Shown piece after piece: positions 1 through 8,048 of a stretch of 10,407 bases of DNA. This DNA is from JBIKLM01 sp044375105 (GTDB lineage: Bacteria; Planctomycetota; UBA1135; GCA-002686595). The translations under genes were made by a program, and so were the position numbers. The notes below the pieces were generated by a model. The model did no database searches and was not told the DNA's origin. It was given only the letters and a program-made list of their open reading frames with translations. The stretch spans positions 1 through 10,407 of the forward strand of contig JBILNK010000155.1 of assembly GCA_044375105.1 (NCBI GenBank), in the 5' to 3' direction. How positions within the stretch are numbered: the first letter of the stretch is position 1; every line of letters begins with the position of its first letter.

Positions 1-698
1 ACGCACAAGGCAGCTCCGCCAAGCCGCCCCGGGCGCTTGATGAGCGCCGGGCTGCCCGCGCCGCGGACCCCCGCTCCGTCGACGTTCCCCGGCGCCCGCG
101 AGCCCTCCGGGCGGTACCTTTCGAGGCTCTCCGCCAGTAGCACACCCTTGGGCCCCGAACCGGGGTCCCCCGGTTTTTCGACCTCCACAGCCCCCTGGGC
201 TCCGTACCCCGATCTCCCCGGCTGATTCCGGCCGATTCCGTGGCGTCCTCCGGCCGCTGTGGAACGCCGCTCCGCCAGGTCCCCTGCGCTCACCAAAACC
301 TCCACGGACCGATCCCCAAGGCCCCACCCCGAGCAGCGCCCCTGCTGCGGCCGGCGCCCCTGTCCTCCCCGCTCCGCCCCGGGCTCCGGCCCGCGGACGC
401 ACCCCGCCCGGACAGGCGCCCCAGGACCCCAGCGATCCCCAGACGCTCCCGCGCTGCACCGGAGCCTCGATCGGCCCGCGTCACCTCCTCACCAACCGCC
501 GCCTCGCGCCGCTGCCCGCCGATCCGCTGGATCCCGGGTGCCGCTCGATCCAGGCAGCGCTCCCAGGACGGCAGCCCCACGGGGCCCGTCGCCGCGTCGC
601 GGCAGGGAGCCGGCTGCGCGGATGAGCCACCCTGCTCCACGACCGACGGCGCAGCGACCGCACCGCGCCGAGCCCGCTCCCCCGGGCTTCCCCGCACC
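1..698. other. C-rich non-coding stretch upstream of rpoD (leader/promoter region)
   Basis: I find no convincing gene here. Reading frames are open on both strands only because the DNA is GC-rich, and their conceptual proteins are Pro/Arg/Ser/Ala low complexity with no family resemblance. The plus strand is strongly C-biased, unlike the balanced G/C of the real genes. Frame 1 is open from the window edge to a TGA at 223-225, so the tail of an upstream gene cannot be excluded, but nothing supports it. A small 6-bp hairpin (32-37 with 43-48) lies near the left edge. The rpoD promoter should be in this stretch, but no convincing -35/-10 pair is visible. Confidence 0.5.
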
Positions 699-2573
<1,875 letters not shown>

Positions 2574-2576
<3 letters not shown>

Positions 2577-2612
2577 CAGGCTGAGAAAAAATCCGCTCGG
2601 GCTGCGCCCGAG
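2574..2612 (+). repeat. Stop-codon-anchored repeat element, copy A (rpoD 3' end)
   Basis: Begins at the TGA of rpoD with TGACAGGCTGAGAAAAAATC (2574-2593), then CG, then a perfect hairpin CTCGGGC-TGC-GCCCGAG (2596-2602 paired with 2606-2612). The same 20-mer begins at the stop codons of two other genes in this window. On the minus strand it reads hairpin, four bases (CGGA), then six T, which is intrinsic-terminator architecture facing into the rpoD 3' end. No T-tract follows the hairpin in the rpoD direction. Confidence 0.9.
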
Positions 2613-2651
2613 AGGCGACGGCAGCCCGTGCGAGGCCTGCGGCTCGCCCTC

Positions 2652-2675
2652 CGGCGCCCGCCTGTGCGGGCGCCG
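2652..2675 (+). terminator. Strong perfect hairpin after rpoD, no T-tract
   Basis: CGGCGCCCGC (2652-2661), loop CTGT, GCGGGCGCCG (2666-2675): a perfect 10-bp, all-GC stem with a 4-base loop, about 75 bases after the rpoD stop. There is no downstream T run, so it is not a canonical intrinsic terminator. It may stabilise the rpoD mRNA 3' end or help termination. The structure is read directly; the role is inferred. Confidence 0.4.
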
Positions 2676-2791
2676 AGCAAGCCGGCAGGTGCAGCGGCCC
2701 CGAGCGGCGCGGGCTCGGAAACCTTGCGGCTCGGGCTGGGCCCGGGCCGCGCCCCTCGCCGGTTGGAGGCCTTCGGGCTGAGCCGCGCCGC

Positions 2792-2813
2792 CCGGTCGGG
2801 GGGGGGGGACCGG
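2792..2813. repeat. G11 homopolymer flanked by a 6-bp inverted repeat
   Basis: An uninterrupted run of 11 G (2798-2808) lies between CCGGTC (2792-2797) and GACCGG (2808-2813). It directly abuts the 14-bp tandem array. Such long homopolymers are prone to length change and to sequencing error. Confidence 0.7.
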
Positions 2814-2891
2814 CAAAAGGCGACCGGCAAAAGGCGACCGGCAAAAGGCGACCGGCAAAAGTCGACCGGCGAAAGTCGACCGGCGAAAGGG
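2808..2891. repeat. 14-bp tandem repeat, six copies
   Basis: The unit is GACCGGCAAAAGGC. Copies start at 2808, 2822, 2836, 2850, 2864 and 2878. The first three are identical; copy 4 ends AAAAGTC, copy 5 ends GAAAGTC and copy 6 ends GAAAGGG. Changes therefore accumulate toward the right end, as in a slippage-grown minisatellite. The variants create two GTCGAC palindromes (2861-2866 and 2875-2880). The unit length is not a multiple of three and no gene spans it. It could be a neutral variable-number repeat or an array of protein-binding sites. Confidence 0.92.
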
Positions 2892-3296
2892 GCACGGCGC
2901 AGACGCCAAGCGAGGCCCGCCAGCCCGGCCTGGGGCTAGGTCGGGCGGCCGGCTCGGCCGGGGCAAGCCTTCGGGGGCTCGAAATCGCTCGAAAAGGCGC
3001 CCGCCCGGTCTGGGCTCGCGGGCTGGGGCGGCCCGAGGCGGCGATCTCCTCCGGGCCGGCGGGCGTCGGAACCTGCCCTGCGCTCGGCGCGCCGGCGCAC
3101 CTCCGCCGCGACACGGTGGGTCAGAGAGCCTTCCGGCCGGGTCGCGCCGGAGCGGAGCGCCCCGCGCTTCGCGAGCGGGCCAGGCTGGGCGGTTCTCCGA
3201 TCCGGGCTGGGGGGTGGCGACCTGCCGGTGGGCGGCCCCGCCGGTCCCCGCGAGGCCCCCCCCGGGGCGCGCGGGCGGGGCGGTCGACGCTCGCCC

Positions 3297-3314
3297 CCGA
3301 CTCTGGAGAGTCGG
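3297..3314 (+). other. 7-bp hairpin upstream of the zinc-ribbon gene
   Basis: CCGACTC (3297-3303), loop TGGA, GAGTCGG (3308-3314): a perfect stem ending 104 bases before the ATG at 3419. It could be a 5' leader structure. No riboswitch family is recognisable and there is no T-tract. Confidence 0.3.
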
Positions 3315-3418
3315 CGGCAGGCTTGGGGCCGCCCGGTGTGCCCCGCTAAGCTGCCCGGTCCACCCGCGTCCACCTGGAAGCGGGGAACGCCTCGCCCCCG
3401 CCCTTTCGCCCCGCCCCC

Positions 3419-4129
3419 ATGCGCGACCTGCTGCGGATCCTCCGCGATCTCCAAGAGCTCGACGAAGACCTCTACCGCGTGCGCCGGGAACTCGAGGCCC
3501 TGCCCCGCGAGCGCCAGGAAAAGCGCTCGGCGATCGACACCCAGATCGGCCGCAAGCAGGAGCTCGATGCCGAGGTGTTCCGCCTGCGGGTGCAGATCAA
3601 GGAGCTCGAGGACGGCGCCAAGGTGCGCCGGCAGCGCATCCGCCAGCTGGAGACCGCCTCGGGCAACACGCGCGCGGACCAGGCCCTGATCGCCGCCTAC
3701 AGCCACGAGATCCGCAACCTCAAGCGCGAGATCAGCGACGGGGACGAGAAAGGCCTGCAGCTGGTCGAAAAGGCTGACGCCGCCGAGCTCGAAGCCAAGA
3801 AGCTCGGCCAAGAGATCGAGGCCAGCGAGAAGGTCTTCGCCGAGTTCGCCGCCAACGTGGAGGCCGAGCTGGCCCGCGCCCAGGCGCGCGCCGACACGCT
3901 GGGCCGCGAGCGACGCGAGCGCATCGGAAACCAGGTGCCGTCCGACGTGCTCGGCACTTACGACCGGCTACTTGAAGTGCGCGGCGGGGTGGCCTTGGCC
4001 GCCCTCGACAACCGCACCTGCCAGGGCTGCCACATCCAGGTGCCGACCAACATCTACGTGCGCCTGACCAAGGGCCGCGAGCTGGTGCAGTGCCCCAAGT
4101 GCCAGCGCATCCTGTACACCTGGGATTGA
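3419..4129 (+). CDS. Coiled-coil protein with C-terminal C4 zinc ribbon (COG1579/DUF164 type)
   Basis: The protein is 236 aa. Residues 1 to about 165 are almost entirely charged helix with heptad-like spacing (a long coiled-coil hairpin). A compact C-terminal zinc ribbon follows, with two CxxC knuckles: Cys201/Cys204 (TCQGCHIQVP) and Cys225/Cys228 (VQCPKCQRILY). This architecture and length fit the widespread C4-type zinc-ribbon family (COG1579, zf-RING_7). The family's biochemical role is poorly defined; nucleic-acid or protein binding is usually assumed. No signal peptide or membrane segment is seen, so it is cytoplasmic. It lies downstream of rpoD on the same strand, but the 842-base gap makes co-transcription unlikely. 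The ATG at 3419 is followed at once by the conserved-looking helical start and is preceded by a pyrimidine-rich stretch without a Shine-Dalgarno sequence. Family assignment is strong; function is unknown. Confidence 0.9.
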   Translation: MRDLLRILRDLQELDEDLYRVRRELEALPRERQEKRSAIDTQIGRKQELDAEVFRLRVQIKELEDGAKVRRQRIRQLETASGNTRADQALIAAYSHEIRNLKREISDGDEKGLQLVEKADAAELEAKKLGQEIEASEKVFAEFAANVEAELARAQARADTLGRERRERIGNQVPSDVLGTYDRLLEVRGGVALAALDNRTCQGCHIQVPTNIYVRLTKGRELVQCPKCQRILYTWD

Positions 4130-4138
4130 GCGGCTGCC

Positions 4139-4190
4139 GGTTGCCATCCGGGCGCCGAGTCTCGGCCGCAGTCGCCGCCGGATGGCGACC
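4139..4190 (+). terminator. Long-stem hairpin just after the zinc-ribbon gene
   Basis: GGTTGCCATCCGG (4139-4151) pairs with CCGGATGGCGACC (4178-4190) over 13 positions with one G-U wobble. A smaller inner hairpin, GCCGA/TCGGC, sits in the loop. It starts 10 bases after the stop at 4127-4129. No T run follows directly, so it may be an mRNA 3'-end stabiliser acting with the T7 hairpin about 25 bases further on. Confidence 0.5.
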
Positions 4191-4214
4191 CCCAAGGCAT
4201 GCTGACGGGCTGAT

Positions 4215-4249
4215 TCGACGGCTCGGGCGGAGCTCGAGTCGATTTTTTT
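4215..4249 (+). terminator. Intrinsic terminator for the zinc-ribbon gene (hairpin plus T7)
   Basis: The stem CTCGGGC (4222-4228)/GCTCGAG (4232-4238) has a GGA loop and one G-U wobble. It is extended by TCGA/TCGA (4215-4218 with 4239-4242) across a 3-base bulge, and seven T follow immediately (4243-4249). This is canonical Rho-independent architecture for plus-strand transcription arriving from 3419-4129. It is the same DNA as the hairpin of repeat copy B, which belongs to the opposite-strand gene. The T-tract lies 12 bases from the radical SAM stop codon. Confidence 0.75.
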
Positions 4250-4261
4250 CTCAGCCTGTCA
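4222..4261 (-). repeat. Stop-codon-anchored repeat element, copy B (radical SAM 3' end)
   Basis: On the minus strand the element begins at the TGA (4261-4259) as TGACAGGCTGAG plus seven A, then TC and GA, then CTCGAGC-TCC-GCCCGAG. It matches copy A except for one extra A and four substitutions. The A/C mismatch in the minus-strand stem becomes a G-U pair on the plus strand, so pairing is preserved only in the strand where the T-tract follows the hairpin. Confidence 0.9.
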
Positions 4262-5269
4262 GCGGGTCGTGTGGGGGAGCGGGCCCTCCCCGGAGCGCCC
4301 GGCGTGGCTGCCCTGGGCGTTGCCCCGGCGCTGGAGCTCGGCGATCAGGCGCTGGCGCACCTCTTCCTTGGCGACCGTCCAGCGCGGGGCCAGCTCCTGG
4401 CCCGGCGGCGCATCGGCCGTCAAACGGTGCAGCACCTGCTCGGGGCGCAGGCGCTCGACGAAATCCGCCAGCCAATCCACATAGGTCTCGGGCGTGAGCA
4501 GCTCGAGGCCGTGGTCCTTGGCGCCGCTGTGCTGATCGCGCCACCAGCGTTCGAGCACCGTGCGGCGCAGCACCAGCAGGTGGTGCACCTTGACGCCCTC
4601 GACCCCGGACCGCGCTAGCACCTCAGCGGTGCGGCGCGCGCCCGCGCGCCCATCCCCGGGCAGGCCCAGGATGGCGTGGCCGACGACCGCCAGGCCGCGG
4701 GCCTGGGCGCGCGCCACGGCGTCCTCGAATTCGGCCACGCTGTGCAGGCGATGGATGCGCTCGAGCACGCCGTCGTCGGCCGCTTCGAGACCGAGTTCGA
4801 GCCACACGGGCACGCGGCTGGCCAGGCGCTCGAGGCGTGCGAGGGCCCACTCCGGGAGGGTGTCCGGGCGCGTGGCCAGGGCCAGCACGCGGATCGGCGG
4901 CAGGCCCTCTGGCGGGGCATCGAGCCACGGCTCGACCGCGGCCAGGACCTCGTCGAGGCGCTCTGGGGCCACGTAGGTGTTCGAATAGCTTTGAAAGTAG
5001 GCGATCGCGCCCACGTCGGGCCCGCGCCTGGCGATGCGCTCGAGGCCCAAGCGCAGCTGGCTACCGATGTCGAGGCCGCTCTTCAGCGCGCCGGTACCCG
5101 AGCCCTCGACGTCGCAATAGACGCAGCCCCCGCGGCCGCGCGTGCCGTCGCGGTTGGGGCAGGTGGAGCCGGCGTCCAGGGCCACGCGGTGGAGCGCTTG
5201 CCCGAAGCGCTGGCGCAGCCAGGGCGCCAGCAGCTCGAGGGGCGGGCGATCGGCGGGGCGGGAGGGCAT
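4259..5269 (-). CDS. Radical SAM protein, TIGR01212/YhcC family
   Basis: The protein is 336 aa from ATG 5269. The iron-sulfur cluster motif is TCPNRDGTRGRGGCVYC, with Cys37, Cys49 and Cys52 in the CX11CX2C spacing typical of this family rather than the usual CX3CX2C. Further family signatures are YFQSYSNTYV (91-100), LELGLEAADDGVLERIHRLH (157-176), GHAILGLPGDG (197-207), GVKVHHLLVL (225-234) and HRLTADAP (281-288). The family is expected to bind a [4Fe-4S] cluster and S-adenosylmethionine in the cytoplasm; its substrate is not established to my knowledge. An upstream in-frame ATG at 5347 would add 26 Arg/Gly/Pro-rich residues and run to the edge of selB; I prefer 5269 because family members begin near the PLELLAPWLRQRFG segment. 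The gene is divergent from selB and convergent with the zinc-ribbon gene. The Arg/Gly-rich C-terminal tail ends at a stop that opens repeat copy B. Confidence 0.93.
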   Translation of the reverse strand: MPSRPADRPPLELLAPWLRQRFGQALHRVALDAGSTCPNRDGTRGRGGCVYCDVEGSGTGALKSGLDIGSQLRLGLERIARRGPDVGAIAYFQSYSNTYVAPERLDEVLAAVEPWLDAPPEGLPPIRVLALATRPDTLPEWALARLERLASRVPVWLELGLEAADDGVLERIHRLHSVAEFEDAVARAQARGLAVVGHAILGLPGDGRAGARRTAEVLARSGVEGVKVHHLLVLRRTVLERWWRDQHSGAKDHGLELLTPETYVDWLADFVERLRPEQVLHRLTADAPPGQELAPRWTVAKEEVRQRLIAELQRRGNAQGSHAGRSGEGPLPHTTR

Positions 5270-5358
5270 GGGGTAGAGCCTAGCAGCCAGCCCGCGGGGG
5301 CCGGCTCCGACCCAGCCCGCGCGCCGGGGCGCCTGCGGCTCTACCATGCCGGCCCGCC
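5270..5358. promoter_or_regulatory. Divergent radical SAM/selB intergenic region with a perfect 9-bp inverted repeat
   Basis: GGTAGAGCC (5272-5280) and GGCTCTACC (5337-5345) are perfect reverse complements at the two edges of this 89-base region. Each divergent gene is therefore preceded by GGCTCTACC: 2 bases before the radical SAM ATG and 13 bases before the selB ATG. The arms could be paired operator half-sites or matched 5'-leader segments. No confident -10/-35 boxes are visible in the GC-rich centre, and neither start has a Shine-Dalgarno sequence. Confidence 0.45.
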
Positions 5359-7260
5359 ATGCAGATCCTGCCCCTCGTCGTCGGCACCGCCGGCCACATC
5401 GACCACGGCAAATCCAGCCTGGTCAAGGCGCTGACCGGCATCGACCCGGATCGCCTGAAAGAGGAGCAGGAGCGCGGGCTGACCATCGACCTTGGTTTCG
5501 CTAACCTGCCGCTGCCGGACGGTTGCCGCCTGGGGCTGGTGGACGTGCCGGGGCACGAGCGCTTCATCCGCAACATGGTGGCGGGGGCCACGGGCATCGA
5601 TCTGGTGCTGTTGGTCGTGGCCGCGGACGACGGCGTCATGCCGCAAACCCGCGAACACCTGGCGATCATGCAGATCCTGGGGCTCTCGAAGGGCTTGATC
5701 GCGCTCAACAAAATCGACCTGGTGGCCCCGGAGCTGGTCCAGCTGGCCAAGGACGACGTGCGCCAGGCGGTGCGCGGCACGTTCCTGGAAGACGCGCCGC
5801 TGATCGAGGTCTCGGCCCACACCGGAGCCGGCATCGAGGACCTGCGCGCGGCGCTGATCGCGGCGGCCCTCGCAACCCCGCCGCGCTCGGACCAGGGCCT
5901 GTTCCGCATGCCGATCCAACGCGTGTTCAGCAAGCCCGGGTTCGGCACGGTGGTGACCGGCATCCCGCTCTCCGGCGCGGCCGCGGTCGGCGACGAGCTC
6001 GAACTCCTGCCCCTCGGCCAGCGCGCCAAGGTGCGCGGCCTGCAGGCCTACGGCGGCCGCACGGAGCGCGTGCGCGCCGGGCACTCCTCGGCGCTCAACC
6101 TCGCGGACCTCGAGCGCGACGCCGCCGTGCGCGGCCACGTGCTGGCCACGCCGGGCTACTTCCACGGCAGCGCCCTGCTGGCGGCGCGGGTGACGCTCAG
6201 CGCCGCCCTGCCGCGTGCGCTCAAGGATCGCACCCGCATCCGCCTGCACGCCGGCACCGACGATCCGGCGGGCGAGCTGGTGCTGCTCGAGGGCGCGAGC
6301 CTCGCGCCCGGGGAATCGGCCCTGGCCCAGCTCCGGCTCGACCGGCCCACGGTGGTGGCCCCCGGCGATCGTTTCGTGCTGCGGCTCGAGAGCCCGGAGC
6401 TGACCCTGGGGGGCGGTGTGGTGCTCGAAGAGAGCCGCCATCGCCTGAAGCGCGGCAAGGCCTTCGTGCTCGACGGCCTCGGGCGCGTGGAGGCGAGCCT
6501 CACGGATCTGGACGGGCGACTGGTGGCCGAACTCGAGCGCAGCGACCGCGAGCCCCTGGGCGCGCGCGAGCTGGCCGAGCGCGTCAAGGAGCCGCTCGAG
6601 CGCATCGAAGCACGCCTGGCGGCCCTGGGCGCGAGCGGAGCCGTGGTCGGCGCGGGGCGCGGGCCGCGCTTCGCCAGCGCCCGGGTGGCCGAGCGCGACG
6701 CGCGCGCCCTGGCCGCGGCCCTGGCGGCTTGGTTCAAGGCCCACCCCGAGCGCCAGCTCGCGCCGCGGGCCGAGATCGAAGCAGCGCTGGAGGGCGGCGC
6801 GGTCGCCGCGGAGTTCGCCCTAGAGGTGGCCCTGGCCCGCGGGCTGCTCGAGCGCCTGCCCGGCGGCCAGCTGCGCCTGCCGGGCCCGCGCCGCGAGATG
6901 GATCCGCGCGCCAAGGCGCTGTTCGAGGAGCTCGAGCGCGGCGGCCTGATGCCCAAGGGGCTGGCGGAGCTTTCCCCCAACCCCGCGGAAGAGCGCCGCA
7001 CGCGCGCGCTGCTCGACGGTCTGGTGGACCTGGGCCTGGCCGTGCGCGCCGCCCCCGGGATGTATTTCAGCCAAGCGGCCTTCCAGCGCGCGCTGGCCGC
7101 GGTCGAAGAGAACTGCCGCCGCAACGGCCAGCTCGAGATCCCCGAGCTGCGCGAGGCCCTGGGCACGACGCGCAAGTTCCTGATCCCGCTGCTCGAGCAC
7201 CTCGATGCGATCGGCGTGACCCTGCGCCAAGGCGCGCATCGGGTGCTGCGGCGCGGCTGA
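5359..7260 (+). CDS. selB: Selenocysteine-specific translation elongation factor SelB
   Basis: The protein is 633 aa, the usual SelB length. SelB is a cytoplasmic GTPase that brings selenocysteyl-tRNA(Sec) to in-frame UGA codons marked by a downstream SECIS hairpin. The GTPase domain is at about 1-175: G1 GTAGHIDHGKSS (9-20), G2 region ERGLTIDLGFA (38-48), G3 DVPGHERFIRNM (62-73), G4 NKID (117-120) and the VSAHTGAG segment (151-158). EF-Tu-like beta-barrel domains follow at about 180-370, starting FRMPIQRVFSKPGFGTVVTG. The rest is winged-helix repeats that bind SECIS RNA, ending in the characteristic ELREALGTTRKFLIPLLEHL (596-615) and DAIGVTLRQGAHRVL. The ATG at 5359 sits directly before the conserved first strand. 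selA, selD and tRNA-Sec are not in this window. It is divergent from the radical SAM gene, which may share regulation through the inverted repeat between them. Confidence 0.96.
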   Translation: MQILPLVVGTAGHIDHGKSSLVKALTGIDPDRLKEEQERGLTIDLGFANLPLPDGCRLGLVDVPGHERFIRNMVAGATGIDLVLLVVAADDGVMPQTREHLAIMQILGLSKGLIALNKIDLVAPELVQLAKDDVRQAVRGTFLEDAPLIEVSAHTGAGIEDLRAALIAAALATPPRSDQGLFRMPIQRVFSKPGFGTVVTGIPLSGAAAVGDELELLPLGQRAKVRGLQAYGGRTERVRAGHSSALNLADLERDAAVRGHVLATPGYFHGSALLAARVTLSAALPRALKDRTRIRLHAGTDDPAGELVLLEGASLAPGESALAQLRLDRPTVVAPGDRFVLRLESPELTLGGGVVLEESRHRLKRGKAFVLDGLGRVEASLTDLDGRLVAELERSDREPLGARELAERVKEPLERIEARLAALGASGAVVGAGRGPRFASARVAERDARALAAALAAWFKAHPERQLAPRAEIEAALEGGAVAAEFALEVALARGLLERLPGGQLRLPGPRREMDPRAKALFEELERGGLMPKGLAELSPNPAEERRTRALLDGLVDLGLAVRAAPGMYFSQAAFQRALAAVEENCRRNGQLEIPELREALGTTRKFLIPLLEHLDAIGVTLRQGAHRVLRRG

Positions 7261-7304
7261 ACGGCCGCGCCCGCCGCGCATCGAGCGACCCGGCGTGAGC
7301 CCCG

Positions 7305-7329
7305 GCTGCAGAGCCGCGCGCTCTGCAGC
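7305..7329 (+). terminator. Perfect 10-bp hairpin after selB
   Basis: GCTGCAGAGC (7305-7314), loop CGCGC, GCTCTGCAGC (7320-7329): a perfect stem starting 44 bases after the selB stop. No T-tract follows in either direction, so it is a probable but non-canonical 3'-end structure between the convergent selB and ATPase genes. Confidence 0.5.
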
Positions 7330-7363
7330 GATTCGCCCGCCGGTCGCCGTCCCCGGCGCAGGC

Positions 7364-7402
7364 GGGAGCCGCCCCGGTGCCGCCCAACGGGCTCTGGCTC
7401 CC
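7364..7402. terminator. Second inverted repeat between convergent selB and ATPase genes
   Basis: GGGAGCC (7364-7370) and GGCTCCC (7396-7402) form a 7-bp stem, with possible inner CCC/GGG pairing. It lies 43 bases beyond the end of the minus-strand ATPase gene and could serve transcripts from either side. There is no T-tract. Confidence 0.3.
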
Positions 7403-7445
7403 TGGCGCCGTCGGCGGGTCCGACGCAGCCCGGGTCGATTCCTCT

Positions 7446-8048
7446 TCAGGGTCTTGAGCCGGGGCCCTGAGCGGAGCGCGCAGGCCGCGGGGTCGCGCCG
7501 CGGGCTGCGAGCCAGACCAGCGCACGCTCGAGTCGCTGCTCCAGGCTCTGTGGCTCGCTGCCGAGCCAAAGCGTCTGCCCAGGCTGGGCGTAGCGCGCCA
7601 CCAGGCCTTCGACCAGGGCTTGGAAGCGGAACTGCAGCCAGCGGTCCGTGGAGCGCACGCCGTCGTGCTCGAGCGGCAGCACGCCCCAGGGCAAGAGGAT
7701 CAGGTGCCCGGCGGGATCGAGGGCCGAAAGGGCCGCGCTGACCAGACCTTCGGTGAAAGCGCGATCGTGGAAGCTGCCGTAGTGCAGCGCGAAAGCGGCG
7801 AAATCCGCCGGGGAGCGATCGGCTACGAAGCCCGCCGGGCAGGCCGCCTCGCGCTGGCGCTGCTCCTCGAACAGCTCGAGCAGCAGGCGGTCGTAGGTCG
7901 CTGCGTCGAGCCGCGAGACGTCGAGGCCCGCCTCCAGGCGCCGGCGCATGCCCTCTTCGATGTAGGGCAGGCCGAGCCGCTCGGCCAGGGCGCGCGCCAG
8001 GCTGGTCTTGCCGGTGCCCGCCGAACCGCTGAGCCAGACCCGGATCAT
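7446..8048 (-). CDS. Small P-loop ATPase/kinase (AAA_28 / NadR-kinase-like)
   Basis: The protein is 200 aa. The Walker A motif is GSAGTGKT (8-15), followed by LARALAERLGLPYIEEGMRR. FVADRSPADFAAF (74-86) sits where NadR-kinase-like AAA_28 proteins carry the conserved Asp/Arg of the phosphoryl-transfer site. HLILLPWG (115-122) is a core strand, followed by a basic/acidic lid-like segment (DGVRSTDRWLQFRFQ). These features suggest a cytoplasmic nucleoside/nucleotide-type kinase or metabolic ATPase; the substrate cannot be told. The start ATG overlaps the stop of the upstream histidine phosphatase as ATGA (8048-8045), so translation is probably coupled. A weak GAGG lies 11 bases before the ATG. 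The last 18 or so residues are Arg/Pro/Gly low complexity. The stop carries no copy of the repeat element. Confidence 0.83.
   Translation of the reverse strand: MIRVWLSGSAGTGKTSLARALAERLGLPYIEEGMRRRLEAGLDVSRLDAATYDRLLLELFEEQRQREAACPAGFVADRSPADFAAFALHYGSFHDRAFTEGLVSAALSALDPAGHLILLPWGVLPLEHDGVRSTDRWLQFRFQALVEGLVARYAQPGQTLWLGSEPQSLEQRLERALVWLAARGATPRPARSAQGPGSRP

Larger units (their letters stand above)
2577..3418. other. 842-base intergenic region between rpoD and the zinc-ribbon gene
   Basis: Unusually long gap for such dense surroundings. It contains, in order, the 3' part of repeat copy A, a 10-bp hairpin (2652-2675), an 11-G tract (2798-2808), a 14-bp tandem repeat array (2808-2891), a C8 tract followed by GGGG (3256-3267) and a 7-bp hairpin (3297-3314). 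Open frames across it are low-complexity Arg/Pro/Gly/Ala and differ in no way from chance open frames in GC-rich DNA. From about 2900 to 3290 I see no gene or RNA. The zinc-ribbon promoter should lie near the right end, but I cannot pick out its boxes. Confidence 0.6.

Noticed and set aside
37..225. Short open frame near the left edge, open from the window start
   Set aside because: Pro/Ser/Gly-rich with no recognisable domain, in a C-biased stretch unlike the real genes; a genuine upstream gene tail cannot be shown from this window.
240..698. N-terminal extension of RpoD from a GTG at 240
   Set aside because: The 153 added residues are Pro/Arg/Ser low complexity with no sigma-factor similarity; starting at 699 gives the normal family length and a normal N-terminus.
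2808..2891. CRISPR array
   Set aside because: The 14-bp units are directly adjacent with no spacers, and no cas genes are present.
5270..5347. Longer radical SAM start at ATG 5347
   Set aside because: The extra 26 residues are Arg/Gly/Pro-rich and would consume nearly all of the divergent intergenic region; the family's usual N-terminus fits ATG 5269.
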